Below, one piece after another: positions 28,901 through 35,602 of a stretch of DNA of 64,000 nucleotides. The DNA is taken from NCBI GenBank assembly GCA_946187695.1, contig CAMHSB010000001.1:186001-250000 (forward strand), written 5' to 3'. Source of the DNA: an uncultured Bacteroidales bacterium. GTDB lineage: Bacteria > Bacteroidota > Bacteroidia > Bacteroidales > Paludibacteraceae. The stretch's first letter is position 1. Every line of letters begins with the position of its first letter. The notes under the pieces are model-generated. The model made no database searches, had not been told where the DNA came from, and saw nothing but the letters and a program-made list of their open reading frames with translations. The position numbers and the translations under genes are program-made.

Positions 28901-29225
28901 CCAGCCGCTCGATACGACCGCCGAGTACTACGTAGTAGTAACGCGTAAGGATAGCGTACAGATTGCTACCTGTCCGATCCAACCGGTTTACCACGAGCAG
29001 CAGTCGAAATATCCGTCGGTTGTCAAAGCCGGACAGAAGATGAGAATGTATATGGCGCAGGAGACCACCATTTGGTATTATACCGTTTCCGGCCAACTCT
29101 ATAGCACGTTCACCATGCCGAAGGGTCATGGAATGATGGACGTTCCGAACACGCCGGGTGTCTATGTGCTCCGGGCCGTGGATAAACAGGGCGAGACGCA
29201 AGCCCAGGTACTATTAGTCGAATAA
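25968..29225 (+). CDS. Secreted multidomain protein with type-A-like T9SS sorting domain (1085 aa)
   Basis: Signal peptide MRKILTYIFLLFSVLAWSQG. An N-terminal 'choice-of-anchor J'-like jelly roll (about 25-230, YECSFEETDDLTPWVLN to IAIDNFQI) is followed by an FN3-like domain. Next is a large module (about 345-555) with DFGPDAIESRHTLHVDPTE, GALASVRLGNW, WTTVGVNL and HYGYAYFTVDC, which is shared with the next gene. Cys-rich stretches with GCDSLSTLYLRV and GCDSALYLTLTV follow. A penultimate domain contains QKWNDVLTLLAPAHNGGYEF. The last ~75 residues form a beta-sandwich (WYYTVSGQLYSTFTMPKG, PGVYVLRAVDKQG, QVLLVE) that matches the type A T9SS sorting-domain pattern, so secretion by T9SS and attachment to A-LPS are expected. 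It is the third gene of the 22731-32565 operon. The ligand is unknown. Confidence 0.78.
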   Translation: MRKILTYIFLLFSVLAWSQGSTVATALPYECSFEETDDLTPWVLNAGTPTSHDKWMYGTAVHSAGRRSLYVSEDGQNPGYTKKKTVLVSYLRYKFPSSSRTEYYDVNFDWKGIGDEDQSCVYVMVCPEDELSKSSSAYNLNALLNAPNAVLSNQQLKACQTMILGDSLAKYLSGGTAWQNVSLSKSVGVTSGNSSKNFVFLFIWVNQNSQTTDTIGNSSIAIDNFQINTNAISKPNKVQVYPHCEDSTLLVAWESNQPEFDIQYRQVGDVDWVRGVQGINDYTPGFVRTNGDQCEFYIPKILEGSYDIRIRSSYYDDETSKTYHSNYVYVSQVLVYCPENHCINYIDLYDAARVTCTYGMNPDAYDASGQTPYTNVGVIDFGPDAIESRHTLHVDPTEVDPRTDSLLHTVPPGALASVRLGNWNWHGEAEAITYDIHVDSTNQGILIVKYAVVLENPGTSHTRDEEPRFELQILDQYDQLIDPGCGHAVFSYSDGAGAGWQKTKGDKAVWKDWTTVGVNLMPYHGQDIKVRFTTYDCSQSGHYGYAYFTVDCANGHIETENCGLQSQVTCIAPAGFSYYWYKNDNYNDHADPPYDQQTLVVDATRTKYTCRVSFIEQPDCYFEISTTSEPRFPVPEYTYEPVYDQCTSALQFTNTSHVMNKFEGYENHTSEKCNESHWFFRSLVTGRTKEVTTWSPTYPCREYGDSIEVTLTSYLGVDNSCDSTIIDTIITPNIVPQNTEYHYSTCSESPVKFDGKWFSTDTIYTGHFFNFAGCDSLSTLYLRVYPKPEDKIIKDSICSDDYVLIDGKKYNQSCENFLIMLKTKNGCDSALYLTLTVNERIQADVQPLPFACADDEVFFINYDIHAGQYDSLHIAFSTPQLRDTTIYDPDVNSIAIPYPASITPGHYTATITFYQFCCGKHIEQRAIDVRYMSSIVEQKWNDVLTLLAPAHNGGYEFLDYQWFKNNEPLLGENHSYLYQPLDTTAEYYVVVTRKDSVQIATCPIQPVYHEQQSKYPSVVKAGQKMRMYMAQETTIWYYTVSGQLYSTFTMPKGHGMMDVPNTPGVYVLRAVDKQGETQAQVLLVE

Positions 29226-29235
29226 TTAAACACCA

Positions 29236-32200
29236 ATGCATATGAAACGATTGGTTCAAATAGTGATGGTAGCAGCCCTCGTGTTGGCTGCTCCGGTACA
29301 GGCAGTAAGAAGATACAGTTGTGACTTTGAGTCACCGACATCTCGTAATAGCTGGGTGCTGAACCCGGGTGGCGCTGCGAGCGGTATCTCTAACAAGTGG
29401 TATATCGGTGCGCCGGGTAATAACAGCCGTACGGGGCAGTATGGTCTTTTTGTCTCGGATGACAACGGTGCATCTGCCCATTACCGTAATCAGGGTTGTT
29501 GGGTCTTTGCCTACGATTCCGTTACGCTGGACAATATCTCTGCCGATTATACATTGACCTTCGACTATTGCGTAATGGCGAACATGTCCAGTAATTTTGA
29601 CGGACTCTACTTGTTGTGGATTCCGGAGAACGATGAGGACGGCAATCCGATTGCGATCAACTCGATTGCTACCTCTCCGGGTAAAGTGCCGACGCGCTAT
29701 GCCGATTACGTCATTCCTCTCCAACCGACGGCGAACATGGCGTACCTCGCCGGTACGGTCACTTGGAAGGAGTGTTCCGTGAAGATTCCGGCTGAGCTTG
29801 TTGACGGAACGAAGCACTATCTCGCTTTTGCTTGGACCAACGGTTCGCGCTTGCCGCAACAGCCGGCAGCGATGGTAGATAACATCCTTATCACCGATGG
29901 TGAACCGTGTCCGCAGCCGACGAACCTCGTGGTGACGCCGAACGGTGTATCTGTTTCCCTGTCGTGGCAAGGTACGGCTACCGAGTATGAGGTCAGCGCC
30001 TATTCCTATGATTCTAAGTCTTGGGCAGGTCCGAAGATCGTGACCGGAAACTCGACCCAATTCACCGCTTTGGCTATCGGCCAGACGGACTTTATCGTTC
30101 GCGCGAAGTGTGATGAGGGCTTCTACAGCCTCAAGACCATTGTCTCGCAGCTGATCTATTATCCGGAGCAGATGTGCGTGGATTATCTCAACCTCCAAAG
30201 TGCCAAGTGCTATGTCGCCAATTCGCAGCCGTCAGATACGCGTGATTTCTCGGATTTCCGTCTGGTCAATGCTGTGGATTATGGTCCGGAAAGCCAAGAT
30301 AGCCGCCACACTGTCCATTTTGACCGTACCGAGTATGAACCGCGTACGGGCAATGTTGCGAAGACCATTCCGGACGGCGAACTGGCTTCTGTTCGTTTGG
30401 GTAACTGGGAAAACGAAACAGGCGAAGGAGCGGAGCAGATCGAGTTCTCCTTCAAGATAGATACTATCAAGTATCCCGTGTTGCTGCTCAAATATATGCC
30501 TATTATCGAAGCTCCGAATCACGATGACTATGAGAACTCGCGTTTCACCTTGGATATCCTGGTGGATGGACAAACGATCGGGCGATGCGGTCAGGCAGAT
30601 TTCAATGCGAATGATGCATACAATAAGATTACACAGCAGTTGAAGCCCGGTGCGTCTGAGCAGGGATGGCATCTTGTTCCTCCCGGCTCCTTCGAGGGCT
30701 CCACTACCCCGGTGGTTTGGAAAGAATGGACCACTGTCGGTGTCAATATCAAGAAATATGCCGGTAACGGAAGTACAATCACGGCTCGATTGGCTACTTA
30801 TGACTGTATTTACAATGCCCACTTCGGCTATGCCTATTTCACCCTCGGTTGTTCGGACGGTAAGCTCAAAGGAATGAAGTGCGGTGAGATCAACGAGACT
30901 TTTGAGGCACCGGATGGTTTTAAATACCGCTGGGCATATGCTTCCGACGAGGTGTATCGTCGTCCCGATAGATCGATTCCGGAGCAGTACGTGAAAGGGC
31001 GCAATCAGAAATATCAGGCCGGAAGACATGACGACCACCTCTATGTTGTCGATTGTATGTTCGTCCAGGATACGACTTGTTTCTTCTCGCTCTATGCGTC
31101 CACTTTGGCGACCAACCCGATTTCGGTGATCGACCATAAAGTGATTCGTAACTGTCAGGAAGGTACCTATAAAGTGCAATTCGACGGTTCGAAATCCTGG
31201 GTACAGGAGATCGACCACGTGACCGAGGATACGCTCAAATCCAAGGCATATCGTATTGAACACTACGAGTGGATGGTAGAGGGTCTGCCCGATCCGTATA
31301 ACTGGTCGGACGACACCATTCATACCTTCGATTTCCCGATTGAGGGTGGTGATTATACCGTCAAACTGGTAACCACTTGCGGTACTTGTACCGATACGGC
31401 TGTTTATCAGTTGCATCTGGATCCGCTCGGTCCGACCCATGAGACCCAAACCATCGTGCTCTGCGATGCCGATCGCAAGGCCGGTTACAAATGGGCGGAA
31501 CGTTCGGATACGCTCCATTATGATTACGGACTCGTGGATTCGATCAAGCTCTTCAACGAAGTATCGTCTTGCGACAGTTTCATCTACCTCGAGCTCGTAG
31601 AGCCGATTCGTATCCTTGAAGATACGATGATTCTGCCGGAGGACCTGCCGTACACGCGGCACGGGAAGACTTATCCGGTAGGTACGGTTTCGCTCGTGGA
31701 TACCATTCCGTTCCCCACGACTTGTGATACCACTTGGGTCTTCAACCTCGAGGTCTATGAGTCGCTTGTCGTCGAGCCGGCAACGTCCTACGTCTTGTGC
31801 GAGGGCGCGGACACGCTCACGTTCGTTTATGATGTCAAGCGCGGGCGCTCGCAGTCCTTCTTGTATGGCTTCACCAACCAGGATCTCGATACGCTCATTA
31901 ATTATGAGCAGAAGAAAGGCCATTATGAGGTGCCGCTGGTACTGGATCCGAACATGGAGCCGGGCTTGTATAACGGTGCCTTTAAGTTCACCGACCTCAA
32001 ACCGGAGTTCAGCGTCAATGTGCCGTTTGCCCTCACGATGAACTATGCGCCGTTCGTTATCGCACAGCGCTGGAACGATGTGCTGGCGATCCGTAACGAT
32101 ACAACGATTCGCAATGAGTATGAAGCCTTGTGGGGCTATAAACCGGTTTATCACTATGAGTTCGACTCCGTACAGTGGTTCATGAGCGGACTGCCGATCG

Positions 32201-32565
32201 ATAGCGCCAATAACTTCAATTACTACGCCGGCGAAAAGCAGCAGCTGCAATTCGGTAAAGAGTATCAGGCACTCTTGCGTCGTGTGAAAGACGGTGCGTT
32301 GGTATTTACTTGTGCGTATATTCCGCAGCCTGTTCCGACGACTTATACCGAGCAGCCGCACCTCACCGCATATACTGCGAAACCCAAACAGGCCCTGCGT
32401 ATGCGCGGTCGCGGAACGGCAGAGTGGTATGACATGCTTGGCCGCCGTCACCACGTGGATGGCTTCAACGATTCCGACATCCTTGCACCGGCTACGGTAG
32501 GTTATTACCTGCTCGTCCTCCAGCGCGAAGATGGCCGCGAAATCAACCAGGTACTCGTTAAGTAA
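29236..32565 (+). CDS. Secreted multidomain protein, paralogue of the preceding one (1109 aa)
   Basis: Signal peptide (MHMKRLVQIVMVAALVLAAPVQA); the ATG at 29242 is an equally good start. Its domain order mirrors the preceding gene: a jelly-roll anchor domain (YSCDFESPTSRNSWVLN to AAMVDNILI), an FN3-like domain beginning with CPQPTNLVVTPNGVSVSLSW, the conserved module DYGPESQDSRHTVHFDRTE, ELASVRLGNW, WTTVGVNIKKY and HFGYAYFTLGC, then a PKD-like part and CDSFIYLEL. It ends with a domain containing QRWNDVLAIRNDTT and a type-A-like sorting domain (AEWYDMLGRRHHV, ATVGYYLLVLQREDGREINQVLVK). The two genes clearly arose by duplication but are only moderately similar, so they probably bind different partners. 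The 10-bp gap to the previous gene and the terminator 62 bp downstream define it as the operon's end. Confidence 0.78.
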   Translation: MHMKRLVQIVMVAALVLAAPVQAVRRYSCDFESPTSRNSWVLNPGGAASGISNKWYIGAPGNNSRTGQYGLFVSDDNGASAHYRNQGCWVFAYDSVTLDNISADYTLTFDYCVMANMSSNFDGLYLLWIPENDEDGNPIAINSIATSPGKVPTRYADYVIPLQPTANMAYLAGTVTWKECSVKIPAELVDGTKHYLAFAWTNGSRLPQQPAAMVDNILITDGEPCPQPTNLVVTPNGVSVSLSWQGTATEYEVSAYSYDSKSWAGPKIVTGNSTQFTALAIGQTDFIVRAKCDEGFYSLKTIVSQLIYYPEQMCVDYLNLQSAKCYVANSQPSDTRDFSDFRLVNAVDYGPESQDSRHTVHFDRTEYEPRTGNVAKTIPDGELASVRLGNWENETGEGAEQIEFSFKIDTIKYPVLLLKYMPIIEAPNHDDYENSRFTLDILVDGQTIGRCGQADFNANDAYNKITQQLKPGASEQGWHLVPPGSFEGSTTPVVWKEWTTVGVNIKKYAGNGSTITARLATYDCIYNAHFGYAYFTLGCSDGKLKGMKCGEINETFEAPDGFKYRWAYASDEVYRRPDRSIPEQYVKGRNQKYQAGRHDDHLYVVDCMFVQDTTCFFSLYASTLATNPISVIDHKVIRNCQEGTYKVQFDGSKSWVQEIDHVTEDTLKSKAYRIEHYEWMVEGLPDPYNWSDDTIHTFDFPIEGGDYTVKLVTTCGTCTDTAVYQLHLDPLGPTHETQTIVLCDADRKAGYKWAERSDTLHYDYGLVDSIKLFNEVSSCDSFIYLELVEPIRILEDTMILPEDLPYTRHGKTYPVGTVSLVDTIPFPTTCDTTWVFNLEVYESLVVEPATSYVLCEGADTLTFVYDVKRGRSQSFLYGFTNQDLDTLINYEQKKGHYEVPLVLDPNMEPGLYNGAFKFTDLKPEFSVNVPFALTMNYAPFVIAQRWNDVLAIRNDTTIRNEYEALWGYKPVYHYEFDSVQWFMSGLPIDSANNFNYYAGEKQQLQFGKEYQALLRRVKDGALVFTCAYIPQPVPTTYTEQPHLTAYTAKPKQALRMRGRGTAEWYDMLGRRHHVDGFNDSDILAPATVGYYLLVLQREDGREINQVLVK

Positions 32566-32626
32566 GGGTAATGGTAATAAAGGGGTAAAGTACTGGTATT
32601 TACTGGGTAATTACCTGTCGTCGATT

Positions 32627-32659
32627 AAACCGGAAGCCTATGTGGCGGCCGGTTTTTTT
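32627..32659 (+). terminator. Rho-independent terminator of the 22731-32565 operon
   Basis: A two-part stem, AAACCGG (32627-32633) with CCGGTTT (32649-32655) and GCC/GGC inside, separated by an AA/GG internal mismatch, is followed by a run of seven T. Confidence 0.85.
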
Positions 32660-32683
32660 ATGTATTTTGCATAAAAATGTACG

Positions 32684-32713
32684 TTTTGCTAACTATACTT
32701 TGTAGTACCTTTG
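32684..32713 (+). promoter_or_regulatory. Probable promoter of a long leader RNA
   Basis: TACCTTTG at 32706-32713 followed by CCGCC is a good -7 element. The nearest TTTG (32685-32688) leaves only 17 nt, so the upstream box is weaker than in the other promoters. The overlapping sequence 32684-32702 matches 12737-12755 in 18 of 19 bases. Confidence 0.45.
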
Positions 32714-32810
32714 CCGCCGAATTTATTATGCGCACGCATATACTCACGCATCTACGCATATATAAACATATATAGATGCAGAGCATGTCGGGAGTAGAAC
32801 GGGACCATCA

Positions 32811-32825
32811 CGGGACCACGTCCCG
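32811..32825. repeat. Hairpin CGGGAC-CAC-GTCCCG
   Basis: A perfect 6-bp inverted repeat with a 3-nt loop inside the leader; a second ACGGGACCA just upstream (from about 32799) could compete for the same GTCCCG arm. Confidence 0.55.
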
Positions 32826-32907
32826 AGAACAACCTAAGAAGAACCTAAGCACAACGAAACAACACCAAGATAGAAAGTCCGACCGAGGACTGAAAAGACG
32901 GCAAAAA

Positions 32908-32924
32908 GATCTTTGACAGATTGA
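32908..32924 (+). promoter_or_regulatory. boxA-like antitermination motif
   Basis: GATCTTTGACAGATTGA resembles boxA (E. coli TGCTCTTTAACA) and the CTTTGACA element that I recall from Bacteroidota rRNA leaders. No rRNA follows here. Assignment is by motif only. Confidence 0.35.
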
Positions 32925-32976
32925 GATATTTGTAGAGTAAAGTACTCTGAGATGGCAGAATTTTGTGCTATTAAGT

Positions 32977-33010
32977 GCTGAAATGAATAGAAAATTAAAA
33001 ATTTCAGCAA
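32977..33010. repeat. 9-bp inverted repeat TGCTGAAAT / ATTTCAGCA
   Basis: Perfect 9-bp arms (32977-32985, 33002-33010) around a 16-nt A-rich loop, immediately upstream of the promoter of the ATPase gene. No T-run follows, so it is not a standard terminator; it may be an operator or an RNA structure. Confidence 0.5.
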
Positions 33011-33025
33011 TTTATAATAAAATTA

Positions 33026-33057
33026 TTTGCTCAAATCAATTATTTATTGTATCTTTG
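33026..33057 (+). promoter_or_regulatory. Promoter of the AAA ATPase gene
   Basis: TTTG at 33026-33029, a 20-nt spacer, and TATCTTTG at 33050-33057. The leader would be under 20 nt to the ATG at 33081. This argues against the upstream in-frame TTG at 33027, which lies inside the promoter. Confidence 0.75.
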
Positions 33058-33080
33058 CAGCGATTTTAAAAGCAGATGCT

Positions 33081-34496
33081 ATGACTGAACCAATGTTTGG
33101 GCGCGACGAGGAGTGCCGATTGATCAAAAAGTACTTGAGCAGTAATCGTTCAGAGTTTGTGGCTGTGTATGGCCGTAGGCGTGTCGGAAAGACATTCCTT
33201 TTGAGACAGACGCTGGATGATTCGTTATGTTTCAGTTTTACCGGAATGGCGAATTCAAAGAATTCGGAACAGTTACTGAACTTTTTCGTTACTTTGCGTC
33301 GGTATTATCCGAAGGCGAAAGCATGTACCAATTGGTTAGAGGCTTTTGACCAACTTCAGGACTATGTGGAAAACTGTAAGCAAGAACAAAAGGTAATTTT
33401 CATAGACGAGTTACCTTGGTTGGATACTCCGAAATCGAATTTCATGCCGGCTTTTGAGCATTTCTGGAATGGATGGGCTTCCGGACGTTCGGATATCAAA
33501 CTGTTTGTCTGCGGAAGTGCGACATCGTGGATGTTGGATAATATCATCAATAATCATGGCGGCTTGCATAATCGTATAACGCACGAGATGTTTCTGGAGC
33601 CTTTTACGTTAGGGCTGTGCAAACAGTATTTCGATGCCTACCATTTCGGTTACTCGGATAGAGAATTGGCAGAGTTCTACATGATTTTCGGAGGCGTTCC
33701 TTATTATTTGTCCCTAATGGATAAGGAGCAAAGCGTAACGCAAAACGTTGATCGGCTCATCTTCAGCGCTAAAGGAGAGTTGCGCGATGAGAAAGAGAAC
33801 CTCTTCCGCTCCCTCTTCCGGCATTCAGAAGATTATGTCGCCATTATAGATGCTATTTCCGAAAAGCGAAAAGGTCTGACGCGTGCTGAGATATTGGAAG
33901 AAACCAAGTTGGATAACAACGCATTGTTTACCAAGCGATTGGAAGAACTGGAGAAATGCAATTTCCTTCGCCATTACGAGGACTATTCCAATCGTCAGCG
34001 CAATACGCTCTATCAGTTGGTCGATCCATTGTGTCATTTCTGGTATAATATCGTGGAACAGAACAAACACCGTGACGAGCAATTCTGGAGCCATTCACAA
34101 AATAGTCCGCTATTCAAAACATGGTCCGGCTTTGCTTTTGAGATGCTTTGTCTGAACCATGCGCAGCAAATTAAACAGGCGTTGGGTATATCCGGTATAC
34201 AAGCTGACATATATTCTTGGCGTACACCTGCGGACGTTACTCCGGGCGCACAAATTGATATGATTATTGACCGAGCAGACAGATGTGTGAATATTTGCGA
34301 GATGAAGTTCAGCCGGGCAGAATTCGAGATAGATGATACAGAGCGGAAGAAGATTGAAAATCGCGTTCTGCAATTCCAACGCTATGCTGAACCGCGTAAA
34401 TCGATTCGTCTGACAATGGTGACCAGTTATGGAATCAAACGCAACACGCATAGCAGCATTGTACAAAACGAGGTAACATTAGCGGATATGATGTGA
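33081..34496 (+). CDS. AAA-family ATPase with C-terminal DUF234/nuclease-like domain (471 aa)
   Basis: Member of the 'archaeal-type ATPase' family common in Bacteroidota accessory regions. It opens with MFGRDEECRLIKKYL, then Walker A AVYGRRRVGKTFLL, Walker B KVIFIDELPWLD and a sensor strand LFVCGSATSWM. A winged-helix-like middle part (RAEILEETKLDNNALFTKRLEELEKCNFL) follows. The C-terminal DUF234-type domain carries QIDMIIDRADRCVNICEMKFS, with the D...E-x-K spacing of PD-(D/E)xK nucleases. The length is typical. The cellular role of the family is not established; roles in defence or mobile-element biology are suggested. ATG at 33081 is chosen from the promoter position. It is the first gene of an AT-rich island, monocistronic by its own terminator. 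Confidence 0.85.
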   Translation: MTEPMFGRDEECRLIKKYLSSNRSEFVAVYGRRRVGKTFLLRQTLDDSLCFSFTGMANSKNSEQLLNFFVTLRRYYPKAKACTNWLEAFDQLQDYVENCKQEQKVIFIDELPWLDTPKSNFMPAFEHFWNGWASGRSDIKLFVCGSATSWMLDNIINNHGGLHNRITHEMFLEPFTLGLCKQYFDAYHFGYSDRELAEFYMIFGGVPYYLSLMDKEQSVTQNVDRLIFSAKGELRDEKENLFRSLFRHSEDYVAIIDAISEKRKGLTRAEILEETKLDNNALFTKRLEELEKCNFLRHYEDYSNRQRNTLYQLVDPLCHFWYNIVEQNKHRDEQFWSHSQNSPLFKTWSGFAFEMLCLNHAQQIKQALGISGIQADIYSWRTPADVTPGAQIDMIIDRADRCVNICEMKFSRAEFEIDDTERKKIENRVLQFQRYAEPRKSIRLTMVTSYGIKRNTHSSIVQNEVTLADMM

Positions 34497-34527
34497 TAAG
34501 GCGCTTCCAAAATCCTTGATTACTCTG

Positions 34528-34567
34528 CAAATTCTTGATCACAAAGATTGAGAATTTGTTTTTTTTA
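34528..34567 (+). terminator. Rho-independent terminator after the AAA ATPase gene
   Basis: CAAATTCT (34528-34535) pairs with AGAATTTG (34551-34558), followed by eight T. Confidence 0.8.
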
Positions 34568-34616
34568 TGATGCATGGCATTGTAAAAAGACAAAGAGAAG
34601 AAAAAAACAAACATAG

Positions 34617-34634
34617 AAAAAAGGACCAAGTGAA
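34617..34634 (+). repeat. Single copy of the A-tract unit (A6-GGACCAAGTGAA)
   Basis: An isolated copy of the unit found in clusters at 34966-35020 and 37666-37763. It lies about 50 bp upstream of the first orphan leader module, whereas the third, functional leader is upstream of its cluster. Confidence 0.6.
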
Positions 34635-34671
34635 CTAGGAACCTAAGGAGCCTAGGAAATTAGAAAAACAC

Positions 34672-34754
34672 GAATAATAACATAAAAACACTTAAATACA
34701 ATGAAAAACTTTACACAAGTTAATCGAGCACACTTTGTACTTCTGTGTATGTGA
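34672..34754 (+). pseudogene. Orphan leader-and-start module 1 (17-codon ORF)
   Basis: Starts with CACGAATAATAA, then ATAAAAACAC, and an ATG at 34701 followed by AAAAAC; the ORF MKNFTQVNRAHFVLLCM stops at 34754. The leader and first codons closely resemble those of the 4194-aa gene (from 37598), where CACGAATAATAA and AAAAACAC also precede ATGAAAAA. I read it as a detached or decayed 5' end of an adhesin gene rather than a functional peptide gene. Confidence 0.45.
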
Positions 34755-34810
34755 TAAATTGACGGAAATATGCGACAAATAGTCAAAATGCCGTATTTTT
34801 CCTATTAAAA

Positions 34811-34842
34811 TTTGCATATATAAAATAAATTTTATACATTTG
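34811..34842 (+). promoter_or_regulatory. Promoter inside the repeat-mosaic region
   Basis: TTTG at 34811-34814, exactly 20 nt, and TACATTTG at 34835-34842 followed by CACCC. It is the closest recognisable promoter upstream of the rhuM-like gene at 35603, giving a leader of about 750 nt containing a 26-codon ORF and many repeats; alternatively it makes a separate small RNA. Confidence 0.65.
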
Positions 34843-34878
34843 CACCCGTTTTGTAAAACAGAGTTGTCAATTAACCCC

Positions 34879-34959
34879 ATGAAAGAGGAATACATACTTC
34901 AAATAGTGTGTTTTTTCTGTCGCCCGACTCACCCTTCGCCCGCGTATGAGCACGGATAA
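34879..34959 (+). CDS. Possible 26-aa peptide ORF downstream of a promoter
   Basis: ATG at 34879 lies about 30 nt after the predicted transcription start and encodes MKEEYILQIVCFFCRPTHPS plus six residues to a stop at 34959. It has no recognisable homology. It could be a leader peptide, a small protein, or chance. No Shine-Dalgarno is present. Confidence 0.2.
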   Translation: MKEEYILQIVCFFCRPTHPSPAYEHG

Positions 34960-34965
34960 ATAGTC

Positions 34966-35020
34966 AAAAAAGATACAAGCTGAAAAAAGAATCAAGTGAG
35001 ACAAAAAAGGACCAAGTAAA
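34966..35020 (+). repeat. Three-copy A-tract repeat cluster
   Basis: A6 tracts begin at 34966, 34983 and 35003, each followed by G-A/G-A-N-CAAG. The second and third units match the first two units of the 37666 cluster with about three mismatches in 35 bases, including the intervening TGAGAC. Confidence 0.75.
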
Positions 35021-35062
35021 AAAATAAAATGACGCTATATCGCTATTAAAGAGATGAGACGA

Positions 35063-35131
35063 TGAGACTTTGATACTTTTATGAGACTTTGTAAGAGGTT
35101 GAAAATCAGCAGATTAAGCAAGAAAGTCTCA
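35063..35131. repeat. TGAGACTTT direct copies with inverted AAAGTCTCA
   Basis: TGAGACTTT at 35063-35071 and 35082-35090; perfect complement AAAGTCTCA at 35123-35131, followed by two further degenerate TCTCA copies. Either upstream copy can pair with the inverted arm, giving alternative 9-bp stems. Confidence 0.6.
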
Positions 35132-35340
35132 AAATCTCAAAAATCTCACACAAAAAAAATATTAGCGACAAAGCGACAAAGCGCCACGAAAAAAAGCAAA
35201 TGGTCAATATGGACAAAAAGGACAGAGAGAAATTCGAATGAGGTTGAGGTGACCATAAGTAGACGGAATGGTAATAACGAACGAATAACCAAGTAATATC
35301 GAACGAATAACTAACGGGTAGAAGCAAAAATGATAGGAAA

Positions 35341-35368
35341 TTCTAGGTAGACCTAGGTATACCTAGAA
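35341..35368. repeat. 28-bp inverted repeat with CCTAGG core
   Basis: Arms TTCTAGGTA (35341-35349) and TACCTAGAA (35360-35368) are perfect inverted repeats around GACCTAGGTA, itself containing the CCTAGG palindrome. It directly precedes orphan leader module 2. Confidence 0.65.
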
Positions 35369-35505
35369 TAATAAATTAAAAAACATATACTATCATGAAA
35401 ACAAAACAATTTTTACAATCTAATCTATCGGGAATGGATCGGAAATGGAACGGGAATGGATCGAGATTACACCGACTCGATTCTCTCTCGATAGTGTCTC
35501 GCTAG
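35366..35505 (+). pseudogene. Orphan leader-and-start module 2 (36-codon ORF)
   Basis: Sequence from 35366 (GAATAATAAATTAAAAAACA, then TATACTATC and ATGAAAA) is almost identical to 37600-37633, the leader and start of the 4194-aa gene. The ORF from 35395 begins MKTKQFLQSN, runs through a duplicated GGGAATGGATCG and stops at 35505 with no signal peptide. I interpret it as a displaced 5' end of an adhesin gene that no longer has a body. Confidence 0.55.
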
Positions 35506-35602
35506 TCTGATCTGGATGAATGAGGTGGGAGAAAGAAAGTGTCAAAGTGTCAAAGCAAATTTTTAGATAAAGAAAATAACTAAAAAGACAAAGTATAGAA
35601 AA

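Larger units (their letters stand above)
32714..33025 (+). other. Structured gene-free leader region upstream of the AAA ATPase gene
   Basis: About 310 bp with no credible ORF. It holds a CGCATATA-rich start (several ACGCAT/CGCATAT repeats at 32730-32775), the repeated ACGGGACCA ending in a hairpin (32811-32825), AACCTAAG twice (32831-32860), a boxA-like GATCTTTGACA motif (32908-32918) and a 9-bp hairpin (32977-33010). If the promoter at 32706 is active, this is the 5' part of a transcript running into the ATPase gene, or a free-standing small RNA. No known riboswitch was recognised. Confidence 0.45.
34568..35602. other. 1.0 kb gene-free, repeat-mosaic region
   Basis: No ORF of credible length on either strand. 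The stretch is A-rich and made of short local duplications: phased A-tract units (34617, 34966-35020), TGAGACTTT copies with an inverted AAAGTCTCA (35063-35131), GCGACAAA twice (about 35164-35180), CGAACGAATAAC twice (about 35277-35311), GGGAATGGATCG twice (about 35429-35463), AAGTGTC twice (about 35535-35550) and CCTAGG-centred repeats (34635-34656, 35341-35368). It also contains one strong promoter and two orphan start-codon modules described separately. Confidence 0.7.

Noticed and set aside
30232..32454. 740-codon open frame opposite the 1109-aa gene
   Set aside because: Antisense shadow of a well-supported gene; Arg/Ile-rich composition without recognisable motifs.
32714..33025. Known riboswitch or tRNA/rRNA fragment in the leader
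   Set aside because: The hairpins do not match any riboswitch I know, and no cloverleaf or rRNA core could be drawn.
33027..33080. TTG-initiated N-terminal extension of the AAA ATPase
   Set aside because: It overlaps the promoter (33026-33057); ATG 33081 gives the usual family N-terminus.
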